This document shows, piece by piece, positions 15,229-23,628 of a stretch of 64,000 nt of DNA (within the stretch, counting starts at the first letter, position 1; each line of letters begins with the position of its first letter). The stretch lies in the NCBI GenBank assembly GCA_044432645.1, contig JAWXUM010000001.1, positions 62,001 through 126,000 of the forward strand, written 5' to 3'. Under the pieces are notes generated by a model that saw nothing but the letters and a program-made list of their open reading frames with translations, was not told the DNA's origin and ran no database searches. Origin of the DNA: SIG603 sp044432645 (GTDB taxonomy: Bacteria > Bacillota > Clostridia > Oscillospirales > Acutalibacteraceae). A program made the position numbers and the translations under genes.

Positions 15229-16752
15229 TTAATTTCCAAACAATTGTGCTATTGCTTCTTTAACAGCCTCAACCGATTCAGTGTTAGGCTCCATAACATA
15301 AGCGTTTGCACCACCTAATGAATAGCATGAGTCTTTACTGTCATATCCTGTCGCCGAAATAGTTTCAATATTCCACGAAGCTCCGTCATCAATTTGCATT
15401 TTAAGTATTTCTGTTATTTCGCTTGATGTTAAATTAGTTTGAAAATTATCACTCACGCTTTCTATAATCGAAGGAAGTCCAGTTAAAATACTTGGTGACA
15501 TAGCTTTATTTATAATACCAATTATAACTTGTTGTTGGTTTTTTCCACGCTGATTATCGCCATCACTAAATGCATAACGTTCTCTTGAAAAAGCTAATGC
15601 TTGAGTGCCATTCATTGTATTAGTGCCTTTTGAAACATAAAATCCACTTAAGTGACTACACTCAAAACTATATTCAGAATAAACTTCAACGCCACCTAAA
15701 GCATCAATTATATTAACAACTGAAGTAAAATTCACTTTGACATAATAGTCAATTTTTATGTCATAAAGTTGTTCTAGCGCAGCTATAGATGCATCAACTC
15801 CGTAAATACCTGCATGTGTAAGCTTATCATACGCACCATTTGTTACTGTTGGAAAAGTAACATAATAATCTCTTGGGGTTGTTGTAAGCAAAATCTCTTT
15901 TGTAACTGGGTTTACAGACATAATTATATTAGTATCGCTTCTGCTTTTGTTTGAAATAGAACCAGACGTATCTATGCCACTTATATAAATATTAAATGGC
16001 TCTTCAGAAATAGATAAGTTTGATATATATTCATCATCAAGCTCTGTTTCAGAAGTTTCTTTTTCATTTTCTAAAATAATTCCAAAGCTATAAATTGTTT
16101 TAACATTATCTAAATATCCGTCTAAATTTTCTTCAATAAGAGGAGTTAATGCATCGTTTATAATCATAGCATCAATTTCACCGTTTAATAAAGCTGTTGC
16201 TTGATCTATCATATTATCATATGATGTTACTTCGATAGTTTTATCTAAAACTCTTTCAATTTCTTCAACCATCAAATCGTTATTTTCAGTATCGACATAA
16301 GTTTGAACGGCAAATTCGCAATATGATGCGTCAAATATATCTTCTGCTGGATTGTCACTAGTTACGATTACTACCATGTTTGTAGTTTCGTAAGTTATTC
16401 CAGTAATATTAGTAAGAACGCTTAAAAAAGTAGAAATGCCTACTGTTCCTAAAATAAAAGCAATTGACAAAATAACGCTACTAAGTACATTAAGCACCTT
16501 TAACCCTTTGTTTTTAATAAAATTAAGTGTTATATTTAAAGCACAAAATAAGACTAAAATAATTATTAGTGGTAATAAATATTTATCTGGCACGACATTT
16601 GCGTTTATTATATGAAAAATAAATACTGTAGTAGCGATAAGTTGTATAATCGTTGGTACAAAGATTAAATTTTTATTTTTTTTAGATTTACTAGAAATAT
16701 TATTATTGCTGGATTTTTTATTTGGTTTTGAATATCTATTAGTCAATTTCAT
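15229..16752 (-). CDS. LytR-CpsA-Psr (LCP) family cell-wall glycopolymer ligase
   Basis: About 507 residues from the Met at 16752; an upstream in-frame ATG at 16803 is also possible and neither has an ideal ribosome binding site. A basic N-terminus is followed by three hydrophobic helices, then an extracellular segment of about 110 residues before the LCP core. Core motifs are visible: GIDTSG, the Arg/Asp cluster SRSDTNIIMSVNP, TTTPRDYYV, and FSRERYAFSDGDNQRGKNQQ. LCP enzymes transfer glycopolymers such as teichoic acids or capsule from undecaprenyl carriers to peptidoglycan at the outer membrane face. The gene lies just upstream of the isomerase-dehydrogenase fusion and may be co-transcribed with it. 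Confidence 0.9.
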   Translation of the reverse strand: MKLTNRYSKPNKKSSNNNISSKSKKNKNLIFVPTIIQLIATTVFIFHIINANVVPDKYLLPLIIILVLFCALNITLNFIKNKGLKVLNVLSSVILSIAFILGTVGISTFLSVLTNITGITYETTNMVVIVTSDNPAEDIFDASYCEFAVQTYVDTENNDLMVEEIERVLDKTIEVTSYDNMIDQATALLNGEIDAMIINDALTPLIEENLDGYLDNVKTIYSFGIILENEKETSETELDDEYISNLSISEEPFNIYISGIDTSGSISNKSRSDTNIIMSVNPVTKEILLTTTPRDYYVTFPTVTNGAYDKLTHAGIYGVDASIAALEQLYDIKIDYYVKVNFTSVVNIIDALGGVEVYSEYSFECSHLSGFYVSKGTNTMNGTQALAFSRERYAFSDGDNQRGKNQQQVIIGIINKAMSPSILTGLPSIIESVSDNFQTNLTSSEITEILKMQIDDGASWNIETISATGYDSKDSCYSLGGANAYVMEPNTESVEAVKEAIAQLFGN

Positions 16753-16857
16753 TCCCTCTACTTTCTTAATAATTATATTAACATAATTATTAAAAATTAT
16801 CAAGAAAATAATTAACTCTGAATTTAATATTAGGTATTAATAGATTTTTTATAAAAA

Positions 16858-16896
16858 AACAAATCCTCATTTATAAAAATCAAAGTAGGATTTGTT
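16858..16896 (-). terminator. Terminator of yebC
   Basis: A 10-bp stem, AACAAATCCT with AGGATTTGTT, followed on the minus strand by a T-rich tract (TTTTTTTATAAAAAA). It separates yebC from the LCP gene. Confidence 0.8.
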
Positions 16897-16922
16897 CAAA
16901 TTGGAAATTACAAACAATAAGA

Positions 16923-17660
16923 TTATTCTTCGTCAGGCATATCCCAGTTATGCCAAACATTTTGTACATCATCATTATCTTCTAACATTTCTAATAATCT
17001 ATTCATTTTTACAACTAATGCAGGGTCTTCAATAGCAGATAAAGTATCTGGTACCATTTCAACTTCAGCAGAAATAAATGCGTATCCTTTTTCTTCTAAA
17101 TCGCTATTTACAGCTGAAAAATCATCAGGGTCAGTGTAAACTTGAAAAATATCCTCGCTAGCCATGAAATCTTCAGCGCCACATTCTAAAGCATCGGTCA
17201 TAACTACATCTTCGTCTAATCCTTCACTTTCAATAATTAAAACACCTTTTCTTTTAAACATAAAAGAAACACATCCAGTAGTTCCCAAATTGCCACCAAA
17301 TTTATCAAAATAATGACGCATATCACCAGCTGTTCTATTTCTATTGTCCGTTAAAGTTTCCACTATAACAGCAACACCATTAGGACCGTAGCCTTCATAA
17401 GTACAGTTTTCAAAGTTATTAGCGTCGCCGTCACCAGCTGCTTTTTTGATTATTCTTTCGATATTATCGTTAGGCACATTATTCGCTTTAGCCTTAGCGA
17501 TACAATCTTTTAATTTTGAATTGTTATTAGGGTCAGCACTGCCACCCTCTTTAACAGCAACCATAAGTTCACGACCGATTTTTGTGAACACTTTCGCTCT
17601 TGCTCCATCAGTTTTAGCTTTTTTATTTTTTATAGTGCTCCATTTTGAATGTCCAGACAT
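16923..17660 (-). CDS. yebC: YebC/PmpR-family protein
   Basis: 245 residues from the ATG at 17660. This start is fixed by the conserved N-terminus MSGHSKWSTIKNKKAKTD and an AAAGGCGG site; upstream in-frame codons only translate the tRNA-Leu gene in reverse. Conserved blocks include NRNRTAGDMRHYF, GNLGTTGCVSFMF and VYTDPDDF. YebC proteins bind DNA or the ribosome; family members act as transcription regulators or ease translation of proline-rich stretches. It is a single gene with its own terminator. Confidence 0.93.
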   Translation of the reverse strand: MSGHSKWSTIKNKKAKTDGARAKVFTKIGRELMVAVKEGGSADPNNNSKLKDCIAKAKANNVPNDNIERIIKKAAGDGDANNFENCTYEGYGPNGVAVIVETLTDNRNRTAGDMRHYFDKFGGNLGTTGCVSFMFKRKGVLIIESEGLDEDVVMTDALECGAEDFMASEDIFQVYTDPDDFSAVNSDLEEKGYAFISAEVEMVPDTLSAIEDPALVVKMNRLLEMLEDNDDVQNVWHNWDMPDEE

Positions 17661-17730
17661 ACTTAAACCGCCTTTTTTATTAAATAATTTGTATTTTTTA
17701 ATTTTATCACAAATTTTATTTAATTTCAAC

Positions 17731-17759
17731 TTGATTTTTTCAAAAAAATGTATTATAAT
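17731..17759 (+). promoter_or_regulatory. Promoter of the tRNA-Leu gene
   Basis: TTGATT (17731-17736) and TATAAT (17754-17759) with 17 bp between them, ending 15 bp before the tRNA. Confidence 0.8.
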
Positions 17760-17774
17760 AAAAAAGTTCCAATT

Positions 17775-17860
17775 GCCGGTGTGATGGAATGGCAGACGTG
17801 AAGGACTCAAAATCCTTTGGTAGTGATACCGTGTCGGTTCGAGTCCGACCACCGGCACCA
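17775..17860 (+). tRNA. tRNA-Leu (anticodon CAA)
   Basis: 86 nt including an encoded CCA. The acceptor arms GCCGGTG and CACCGGC pair, the anticodon stem AAGGA/TCCTT encloses the loop CTCAAAA with anticodon CAA at 17808-17810, a long variable arm marks a class II tRNA, and GGTTCGAGTCC forms the T arm. It reads TTG leucine codons. Confidence 0.97.
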
Positions 17861-17869
17861 ATAACACAT

Positions 17870-17915
17870 AATCCGAACCAAATAGTCTTTATAGACGAGT
17901 GGTTCGGATTTTGTC
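17870..17915 (+). terminator. Terminator of tRNA-Leu
   Basis: An 11-bp stem, AATCCGAACCA with TGGTTCGGATT, enclosing a smaller inner stem (AGTCT/AGAC) and followed by TTTTGTCTTTCTTT. Confidence 0.8.
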
Positions 17916-18003
17916 TTTCTTTGAAAGAATTTTCTAAGTAGGTTCTTCTATTTTACAGTCTAATAAAACGATTACTTGAATTTATTCATATATATAAAAT
18001 CAA

Positions 18004-18320
18004 TTATTTGTTTTTATCACAACCTATTGTTGTTTCCTTTTTATTTAAAATCCCGTTTAATTCATTGTTTCTGACAGTGATATTATCTATAACATTATTT
18101 AAATAAGTTTCTATTTCTAGATTGATGTGTTTATTCATATGTTCATTAAATGCTTTATAATCTATGTTTCCAAATAAAGATTTTGGAGTATATTCATTTT
18201 CCTTATCAGCATACATTCCAAGATGATTTTTATCGATAAAACTAGAAAATAAAGCTTTACCAGATTCTTTACCAGGTTCTTTATACCAATTATAACAAAT
18301 TACAAAGACATATACAAATG
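18004..18320 (-). pseudogene. Remnant of an unknown gene
   Basis: An open minus-strand frame of about 105 codons with no usable start: coding-looking sequence (including NWYKEPGKESGKALFSS and NEYTPKSLFGNIDYKAF) continues upstream of the first ATG at 18216 and then meets a stop near 18320. The ATG at 18216 has no ribosome binding site. This looks like the C-terminal end of a decayed or truncated gene. I do not recognise the family. It lies between the tRNA and the WYL gene on the opposite strand. Confidence 0.4.
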
Positions 18321-18330
18321 CAAATTACAT

Positions 18331-18348
18331 ATGGGCAATCATGCCCAT
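18331..18348. repeat. Short palindrome
   Basis: ATGGGC and GCCCAT flank a 6-base loop. It lies in the otherwise gene-free stretch upstream of the WYL gene and has no T-run. Confidence 0.4.
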
Positions 18349-18431
18349 AGCTGGTGTTGTATTTTAGTACATATAGTGGTAAAATAAAATCATGGACCTT
18401 GAAAATTGAAAATTGTTATGAAAGTTATTAC

Positions 18432-18474
18432 TTTCTTGGGGAAGTCAGCGATGATATGAGCTGGCCAAGAGAAA
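18432..18474 (+). promoter_or_regulatory. Structured leader of the WYL gene
   Basis: About 50 nt before the WYL start codon the leader can fold into a two-part helix: TTTCTTGG with CCAAGAGA outside, and CAGC with GCTG inside, separated by an asymmetric internal loop (GGAAGT on one side, a single G on the other) and capped by a 10-base loop. It is much richer in G+C than its surroundings. There is no T-run, so control of translation or RNA stability is more likely than termination. I could not match it to a known riboswitch. Confidence 0.45.
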
Positions 18475-18521
18475 AGTTGTGATATTCATAATAATGTAAT
18501 TTAGAGAAAAGGAAGGATAAC

Positions 18522-19703
18522 ATGAGCGAAGAAGCTAATATTGTAAAATTAACAACATCAGATGGAAAAGCCTATGGAAATCGCTTGATAATGGCGATTA
18601 TATATACTTTAAAAAATAAGTCTACAAAAGAAGAACCAATAAGCATATGTCAATTAGGTAATTATGTGTTTGGTACAGAAGATTATGAAAACAATAAAGG
18701 TGACCGAGATAAAAGCATGCAAAGGGCATTGCTTGACCTTAAAGATGTTTTTGAAATTAACTACGAGTTAAAAAGCTTGTTCCCTATATCTGAAAAATCA
18801 AATTATACAGTTAAAAGAAATAAATGGCAATTATATTACAACCAAAATTTAAGTGAAAGCGAACTTAACGTAATTATTTTGTCTTTACTACAATCCAATT
18901 GTTTTGACGATTATAACGCAGATAATTTGATTGGAAAAATCATTGATTTAGCTGGTATAAGCGAAAATGGTTTCGCTAAAGGACGACTCGAAAATGTTAT
19001 TCTAACTGAATGGGGAAAAAATGAAAAGCAAAAATTTGCTATTACAGATGTAATTAAGACAATGGATTTTCTTTACAACGCAATAACATGCAACAAAATT
19101 CCTAACAAAATAAGTTTTGTCCTGTATGGATATAACAGAAAAGGTGAACGTACAGCGGTACGCAATGGCTACAAATATACAGTAAGTCCACTTTACTTAG
19201 CTGTTCATGGTGGGAGATTTTGGCTTTTAGCTAAAACCAAAAATTATGAAAATATTTCTTTTTATCCCCTAGATTTAATTGGAGATCTAAAAGAACTAGA
19301 GTGTGAAGAATCAGAGCATATCCAAAATTTTAATAGGAAAAAATTTTTAAATGAGCATATGAATTTGAGTTACGATGAACCCAAAGTAGCATATATAAAA
19401 TTTCATAAATATATTCCAAACACGGCTACAGAAAATGTTAGAGTTTACACCAAAATTTATAATACTTTTGGAAAAGACTTTCAGTACAGTGACAAAACTG
19501 CAGAAAAGCTAGGCGAAAATTGGGAAGTTATTAAAGTAACGAGAAGTCCTTTTGGTCTAATAAACTGGGTGTTAAGTAATAGTGAAGATGTTTCGCTTAT
19601 ACTGAACGAGGAATTGGTTGAAAAACCTTATATTAGTGATACAAGATTTATAGCCAAAGAAGTAGAAAAAAAGCTAACACAAATACGTAAAGCTTATGAG
19701 TGA
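18522..19703 (+). CDS. WYL-domain transcriptional regulator
   Basis: 393 residues. The N-terminal 90 residues resemble a winged helix-turn-helix (YGNRLIMAIIYTLKNKS through KSMQRALLDLKDVF). A WYL domain lies at about 190-270, with ISFVLYGYNRKGERTAV and YTVSPLYLAVHGGRFWLLA as the recognisable Sm-like core, and a C-terminal extension follows. WYL proteins often sense nucleotides or nucleic acid and regulate DNA repair, CRISPR or phage-defence genes. It has an AGGAAGG-like site and heads a probable three-gene unit with the unknown protein and phosphoesterase behind it; no defence effector is evident nearby. Confidence 0.85.
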   Translation: MSEEANIVKLTTSDGKAYGNRLIMAIIYTLKNKSTKEEPISICQLGNYVFGTEDYENNKGDRDKSMQRALLDLKDVFEINYELKSLFPISEKSNYTVKRNKWQLYYNQNLSESELNVIILSLLQSNCFDDYNADNLIGKIIDLAGISENGFAKGRLENVILTEWGKNEKQKFAITDVIKTMDFLYNAITCNKIPNKISFVLYGYNRKGERTAVRNGYKYTVSPLYLAVHGGRFWLLAKTKNYENISFYPLDLIGDLKELECEESEHIQNFNRKKFLNEHMNLSYDEPKVAYIKFHKYIPNTATENVRVYTKIYNTFGKDFQYSDKTAEKLGENWEVIKVTRSPFGLINWVLSNSEDVSLILNEELVEKPYISDTRFIAKEVEKKLTQIRKAYE

Positions 19704-19718
19704 CGGAGGATTTTATCA

Positions 19719-20270
19719 ATGGATAAAAATGAAATGAACGAAGCGATAAAAAACATATTTTCAAAGTTTTATGATGTTCTTGCAAGTTATGATGAAACAA
19801 ATTGTTATCGAAAATCACCTGAAGACGGAGTTACAATAAGACAATTTTTAAACGGAAAATTTAAAGATGTCAGCAAAGCTATTTTTAAAATTTCGTTAGT
19901 GAATGGAGAAATTTCAGACATACTTTATAGGATATTTGAAGAACTAAAAGAATTCGTAAATAGTTACGAAGCGCCAGGAACAGCTTTTAGGTGGATAGAA
20001 TTAAACCCTAAATTATTGTTTTTTGATGCTGTATTTGATATTATAGAAGAAGACCCAACACTTTACGAAAAAATAAAATCCGGTGAAACCGTTGTAGAAT
20101 GTTCGTTTTTTCCAAGCACATTAATGATAAATGCGAGAGAAAAATATTTTAAAGATGCAGTTTTAGACATAAAAGAAAACGATTTGGAACATTTAGAATC
20201 AAAAATATTCCAAAATGAGTTATTAGAAACTCTTAAAATTGTTTTTATAAATGATTTCAATTTGATTTAA
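19719..20270 (+). CDS. Protein of unknown function downstream of the WYL regulator
   Basis: 183 residues, acidic and soluble, without signal or membrane segment. I do not recognise a domain. It starts 15 bp after the WYL stop codon with a GGAGG site, so it is co-transcribed. The sequence is rich in Phe, Glu and Lys and seems largely helical. A role linked to the WYL regulator or to the phosphoesterase is only positional. Confidence 0.7.
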   Translation: MDKNEMNEAIKNIFSKFYDVLASYDETNCYRKSPEDGVTIRQFLNGKFKDVSKAIFKISLVNGEISDILYRIFEELKEFVNSYEAPGTAFRWIELNPKLLFFDAVFDIIEEDPTLYEKIKSGETVVECSFFPSTLMINAREKYFKDAVLDIKENDLEHLESKIFQNELLETLKIVFINDFNLI

Positions 20271-20309
20271 AATAAAAGTATAACTTTTGTATTAGAAATG
20301 GAGGAAAAC

Positions 20310-21017
20310 ATGATATACGTTGCAGCTGACATACATGGCGATTTTGTTAAATATCAAAAACTCCTAGAAAAAATCAAATTAGGTGCCAAAGACGCCCTTG
20401 TAATTTTGGGCGATGTACTTGACCGTGGCTCAAGTGGCATGAAAATACTGCTTGATATTATGGATAAAGAAAATATTTTTATGATACTTGGCAACCACGA
20501 GCAAATTGCCCTTGCGTGTTTAAAAACACTTAGCCAAGTAATTACAAAAGAAAGTATAGAAAAATTCGACGAAGCCACAACTGAAATGCTTGTTGAATGG
20601 GTGTATAACCTAGGAGGGCAAGCAACAATAGAAGACTTTTCCAAACTGTCAAAACTTGAGAAAAAAATTGTTTTGGATTATATAGAAGAATTACCACTGT
20701 ACGAAGAATTTGTGATTAATAATCAAAAATATTTGTTAGTACATGGTGGACTAGAAAATTTTTCACCAGATAAAGACATAGATGACTACACAATCGACGA
20801 AATTGTATGGAATAGGATTGACTACAAAAAGAAATATTTTGAGGATACAATTATAATAACAGGTCACACTCCAACTAGAACCATAGAAGATAACCCTAAC
20901 CCTGACTTTATTTACAAAGCCAATAACCATATAGCCATAGACTGTGGTTGTGTTTTCGCCGGTGGAAGACTTGGCTGTCTATGCCTTAATACAATGGAAG
21001 AAATCTACGTGGACTAA
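20310..21017 (+). CDS. Calcineurin-like metallophosphoesterase (PP2A/ApaH-like)
   Basis: 235 residues from the ATG at 20310; the earlier in-frame ATG at 20298 overlaps the GGAGG ribosome binding site itself. All metal motifs are present: AADIHGDF, LGDVLDRG, LGNHE, YLLVHGG and ITGHTPT. This pattern is shared by bacterial Ser/Thr protein phosphatases and diadenosine tetraphosphatases; the sequence does not decide between them. It is 39 bp after the unknown 183-residue gene and likely in the same transcript. Confidence 0.9.
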   Translation: MIYVAADIHGDFVKYQKLLEKIKLGAKDALVILGDVLDRGSSGMKILLDIMDKENIFMILGNHEQIALACLKTLSQVITKESIEKFDEATTEMLVEWVYNLGGQATIEDFSKLSKLEKKIVLDYIEELPLYEEFVINNQKYLLVHGGLENFSPDKDIDDYTIDEIVWNRIDYKKKYFEDTIIITGHTPTRTIEDNPNPDFIYKANNHIAIDCGCVFAGGRLGCLCLNTMEEIYVD

Positions 21018-21094
21018 TGTTATATAGGAAAACATTGATTAATATTTTATATTATGTTAAAATTTAAATATTAATTTCTTTAGGAGGTATTGTT

Positions 21095-22120
21095 TTGAGT
21101 ACTAAAATAAATATTGAAAGTTTACATAATTTCGTAAGCCAATCATTAACAGCTTATGGAATGCAAGAAAATTACGCTGAAATGGTGGCACAGGTATACA
21201 CAAGTGCTACACTTAGAGGTGTAGGGCATCATGACATTTATGATTTTAAAGGTCGATTAAATAATATTGAAGCTAATAAAATAAATATTAACCCAGAATT
21301 TAAACAGTTGCATGCATTTGGAGCAATGGAAAGTTGGGATGCTGATAATACATTAGGTGAACTTGCTTGTTCATTTGGTATAAGAAAAGCTATGGAGCTT
21401 GCCGATGTTCATGGAATTGGTTTTTGTGCACTGCAAAATACTAATCATTTTTTAGCGTCTGCACCTTACGTTTCTTACGCAGCTGAGAAAGGCTACATAG
21501 CTATAGTGCTTGCAAAAAGTGCCGTTAATATGTCAATGCCAAATTCAGAAAAAAGTTGCATGAGTGCACTTCCTATGGGATTTGCCTACCCTACTAATCA
21601 AGATTATCCTGTAATGTTGGATTTTTGTACAGCGTATGCTTCAATGGGACAATTGCACGAAAGAAAATCAAATAACAAAGAGGTTTCTCCTTGGTGGGGT
21701 AGCGATGTTAACGGCGAAACAACTACAAGTGCTACTGACATGATTAAAGGTGCACGTTATCCAATTGGTTTGCATAAAGGTTTTGGACTTTCAATGTTAG
21801 GCGAAGTGCTAACTGGTGTTATGTCTTCTGGAACAATCATGGACCAAGGTTGCAATGAAAATAATCATAAGAGTGTTACCTCCCACACTGCAATAGCTAT
21901 AAAAGCAGATGCATTTTTTTCTATCGAAGAATTTAAGGAAAAATCCACTTATATATCTGATAGAGCAAAAGAACTTGGTGGAAATTCTTTACACATACCA
22001 GGCGAAGGTTCAGCAAAATCACAAAGCGTAATTTTAGAACAAGGTTATATAGAATTAAAAGATGATTTAATAAAGGATTTGAATGAATTTGCTGTTAAAT
22101 TAAACATTAACACTTTATAA
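21095..22120 (+). CDS. Ldh-family (malate/L-lactate/ureidoglycolate type) NAD(P)-dependent oxidoreductase
   Basis: 341 residues, close to the family norm. The start codon is TTG at 21095, fixed by an AGGAGG site 7 bp upstream. Family marks include LRGVGHHDIYDF (active-site His region), FCALQNTNHFLASAPY and HKGFGLSMLGEVLTGVMSSG near the C-terminus. These enzymes oxidise or reduce 2-hydroxy/2-keto acids, from malate and lactate to ureidoglycolate and 2,3-diketogulonate. No purine-degradation genes are nearby, so a simple 2-keto acid or sugar acid is as likely as ureidoglycolate. Confidence 0.88.
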   Translation: MSTKINIESLHNFVSQSLTAYGMQENYAEMVAQVYTSATLRGVGHHDIYDFKGRLNNIEANKININPEFKQLHAFGAMESWDADNTLGELACSFGIRKAMELADVHGIGFCALQNTNHFLASAPYVSYAAEKGYIAIVLAKSAVNMSMPNSEKSCMSALPMGFAYPTNQDYPVMLDFCTAYASMGQLHERKSNNKEVSPWWGSDVNGETTTSATDMIKGARYPIGLHKGFGLSMLGEVLTGVMSSGTIMDQGCNENNHKSVTSHTAIAIKADAFFSIEEFKEKSTYISDRAKELGGNSLHIPGEGSAKSQSVILEQGYIELKDDLIKDLNEFAVKLNINTL

Positions 22121-22138
22121 TAGTTACTAATTAAATAA

Positions 22139-22150
22139 TGCTGTACAGCA
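22139..22150. repeat. Perfect 12-bp palindrome
   Basis: TGCTGTACAGCA stands alone in the 109-bp spacer between the Ldh-family gene and the nuclease gene. It is a possible operator; nothing else supports this. Confidence 0.3.
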
Positions 22151-22229
22151 AATTTGCCTAGTTATAAAACTTTTATATCAATCTAAAATTGCAAACAAAG
22201 TTACTACACTATATTTTTAGAGGTTATAG

Positions 22230-23120
22230 ATGAATAAATTTAAAATTAAATATCAATCAATATTATTAATTTTATTAATGATATTAACAATGTCGGGTTG
22301 TTCTATTGATTTTCCTATTAGCTACACAAGCTATGATACGTCGTATTCGTTAGACAGCATACCTGAATATTCAAATTCGGCTTATGTCATTATAAATGAA
22401 AATGTACCGTATTTTGCACAAGAGGAACTTCCAACTACTTCTTTTGAAGCATATGGCGATCTTGACAATTTAGGCAGATGCACTGTGGCGCTTGCTTGTG
22501 TAGGGATAGACCTTATGCCAACTGAAGACAGAGAGTCAATAAGCAGTATAATTCCTACAGGTTGGAATCAAGCGCAATATGACAATGTTGACAGTAGTTA
22601 CTTATACAATAGATGTCACTTGATAGGGTTTCAGCTAACAGGCGAAAATGCAAACGAGTACAACCTTATAACTGGCACTAGATATATGAATGTTGAAGGT
22701 ATGTTACCTTTTGAAAATATGATAGCTGATTATGTAATCGAAACTGAAAATCATGTTTATTTTAGCGTAACGCCAATTTTCGAAGAGGATAACTTAGTGG
22801 CTAGTGGTGTATTAATGGAAGCTATGTCAGTTGAAGATGAGGGTCAGGGGATTTGTTTTAACGTTTATTGTTATAACGTTCAACCTAATATATTCATTGA
22901 TTATTCTGACGGTTCGAGTTATTATATTACTGAAAATGACAATCAAGAAACTCAAAGTACTGAAATAACATATATATTAAATACAAGTTCAAAAAAGTTT
23001 CATGAAGTAAACTGCAGTAGTGTTAGCACTATAAGCAAAAAAAACTATGAAGAAACCTCACTCACACGTGAAGAATTGATTGAGCAGGGCTATTCACCGT
23101 GTGGTAACTGCGACCCTTAA
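22230..23120 (+). CDS. Secreted lipoprotein DNA/RNA non-specific nuclease with C-terminal Cys motif domain
   Basis: 296 residues. A lipoprotein signal ends at about Cys24 (MSGCS). The middle domain is a beta-beta-alpha-Me nuclease of the EndA/NucA type: LGRCTVAL, then YLYNRCHLIGFQLTGENANE with the catalytic His in RCHL, and NLITGTRYMNVEGM with the metal-binding Asn. The last 50 residues (YILNTSSKKFHEVNC ... PCGNCDP) resemble the small Cys-rich metal-binding module often fused to secreted nucleases. The likely role is degradation or processing of DNA at the cell surface for nutrition or uptake. The start has an AGAGGTT site. Confidence 0.85.
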   Translation: MNKFKIKYQSILLILLMILTMSGCSIDFPISYTSYDTSYSLDSIPEYSNSAYVIINENVPYFAQEELPTTSFEAYGDLDNLGRCTVALACVGIDLMPTEDRESISSIIPTGWNQAQYDNVDSSYLYNRCHLIGFQLTGENANEYNLITGTRYMNVEGMLPFENMIADYVIETENHVYFSVTPIFEEDNLVASGVLMEAMSVEDEGQGICFNVYCYNVQPNIFIDYSDGSSYYITENDNQETQSTEITYILNTSSKKFHEVNCSSVSTISKKNYEETSLTREELIEQGYSPCGNCDP

Positions 23121-23121
23121 A

Positions 23122-23454
23122 TTAACGACTGCAATAATTTTTATTGCAGTTTTTTTCTTTAGAATTATTCTCATCTTTTAGAGAAATGATAGTATTTATT
23201 TTGCTTAGAAGTAGCCATTCTTTCATTATAAGATTATTAATCATTGAAGAACTGTTTTTAAAGCCTAATTCCATTTGACAATTACATATCGAATTACAAC
23301 TATATTTTTTTATAATTTCTTGAAGTTTTTCTCCCTCTGCATTCATTATATGGGCGATAGCCATTTCTTCAAGTGCAACTGATTCCAGTAAATCAATAAT
23401 CGTGTTATCAAAACTAGGCCTATTTTTTCCGTCAGGTATTTCAGGCATTCCCAT
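23122..23454 (-). CDS. Small protein of spore-former type, function unknown
   Basis: 110 residues from an ATG with a good GGAGGT site. The core IIDLLESVALEEMAIAHIMNAEGEKLQ resembles short ferritin-like helical proteins found beside spore coat or collagen-like genes in Firmicutes; this is from memory and tentative. The C-terminus is rich in Cys, Asn and Lys. Its stop codon lies within the stem-loop that ends the convergent nuclease gene. Confidence 0.6.
   Translation of the reverse strand: MGMPEIPDGKNRPSFDNTIIDLLESVALEEMAIAHIMNAEGEKLQEIIKKYSCNSICNCQMELGFKNSSSMINNLIMKEWLLLSKINTIISLKDENNSKEKNCNKNYCSR
23128..23157 (+). terminator. Terminator of the nuclease gene
   Basis: A 10-bp stem, ACTGCAATAA with TTATTGCAGT, and a T-run. 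It overlaps the last codons of the convergent small gene. Confidence 0.85.
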
Positions 23455-23542
23455 ATCGTTACCTCCAAATTTTACTATTAATAATTATGATTTTTAAAAA
23501 TATTATAGAATATAAAAATTATATTTATCTTATACAATTGTA

Positions 23543-23571
23543 TTGACGATTTTTATTTCGGGGTGTATAAT
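23543..23571 (+). promoter_or_regulatory. Promoter of the sugar isomerase/epimerase gene
   Basis: TTGACG and TATAAT with 17 bp between them, 58 bp before the start codon. Confidence 0.8.
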
Positions 23572-23628
23572 GTGTACAAGTTAATAAGAATAATTGTGTT
23601 CTTAGTGTATTGAAAGGTGGAAAATAAT

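Noticed and set aside
17661..17867. Long N-terminal extension of YebC
   Set aside because: It is the reverse-strand reading of the tRNA-Leu gene; the conserved MSGHSKW start at 17660 has its own ribosome binding site.
17775..18520. tRNA-Leu as attachment site of an integrated element
   Set aside because: No integrase is present and I found no second copy of the tRNA 3' end downstream.
18522..19703. WYL gene as part of a CRISPR or defence locus
   Set aside because: No repeats, cas genes or recognised defence effectors lie within the flanking sequence.
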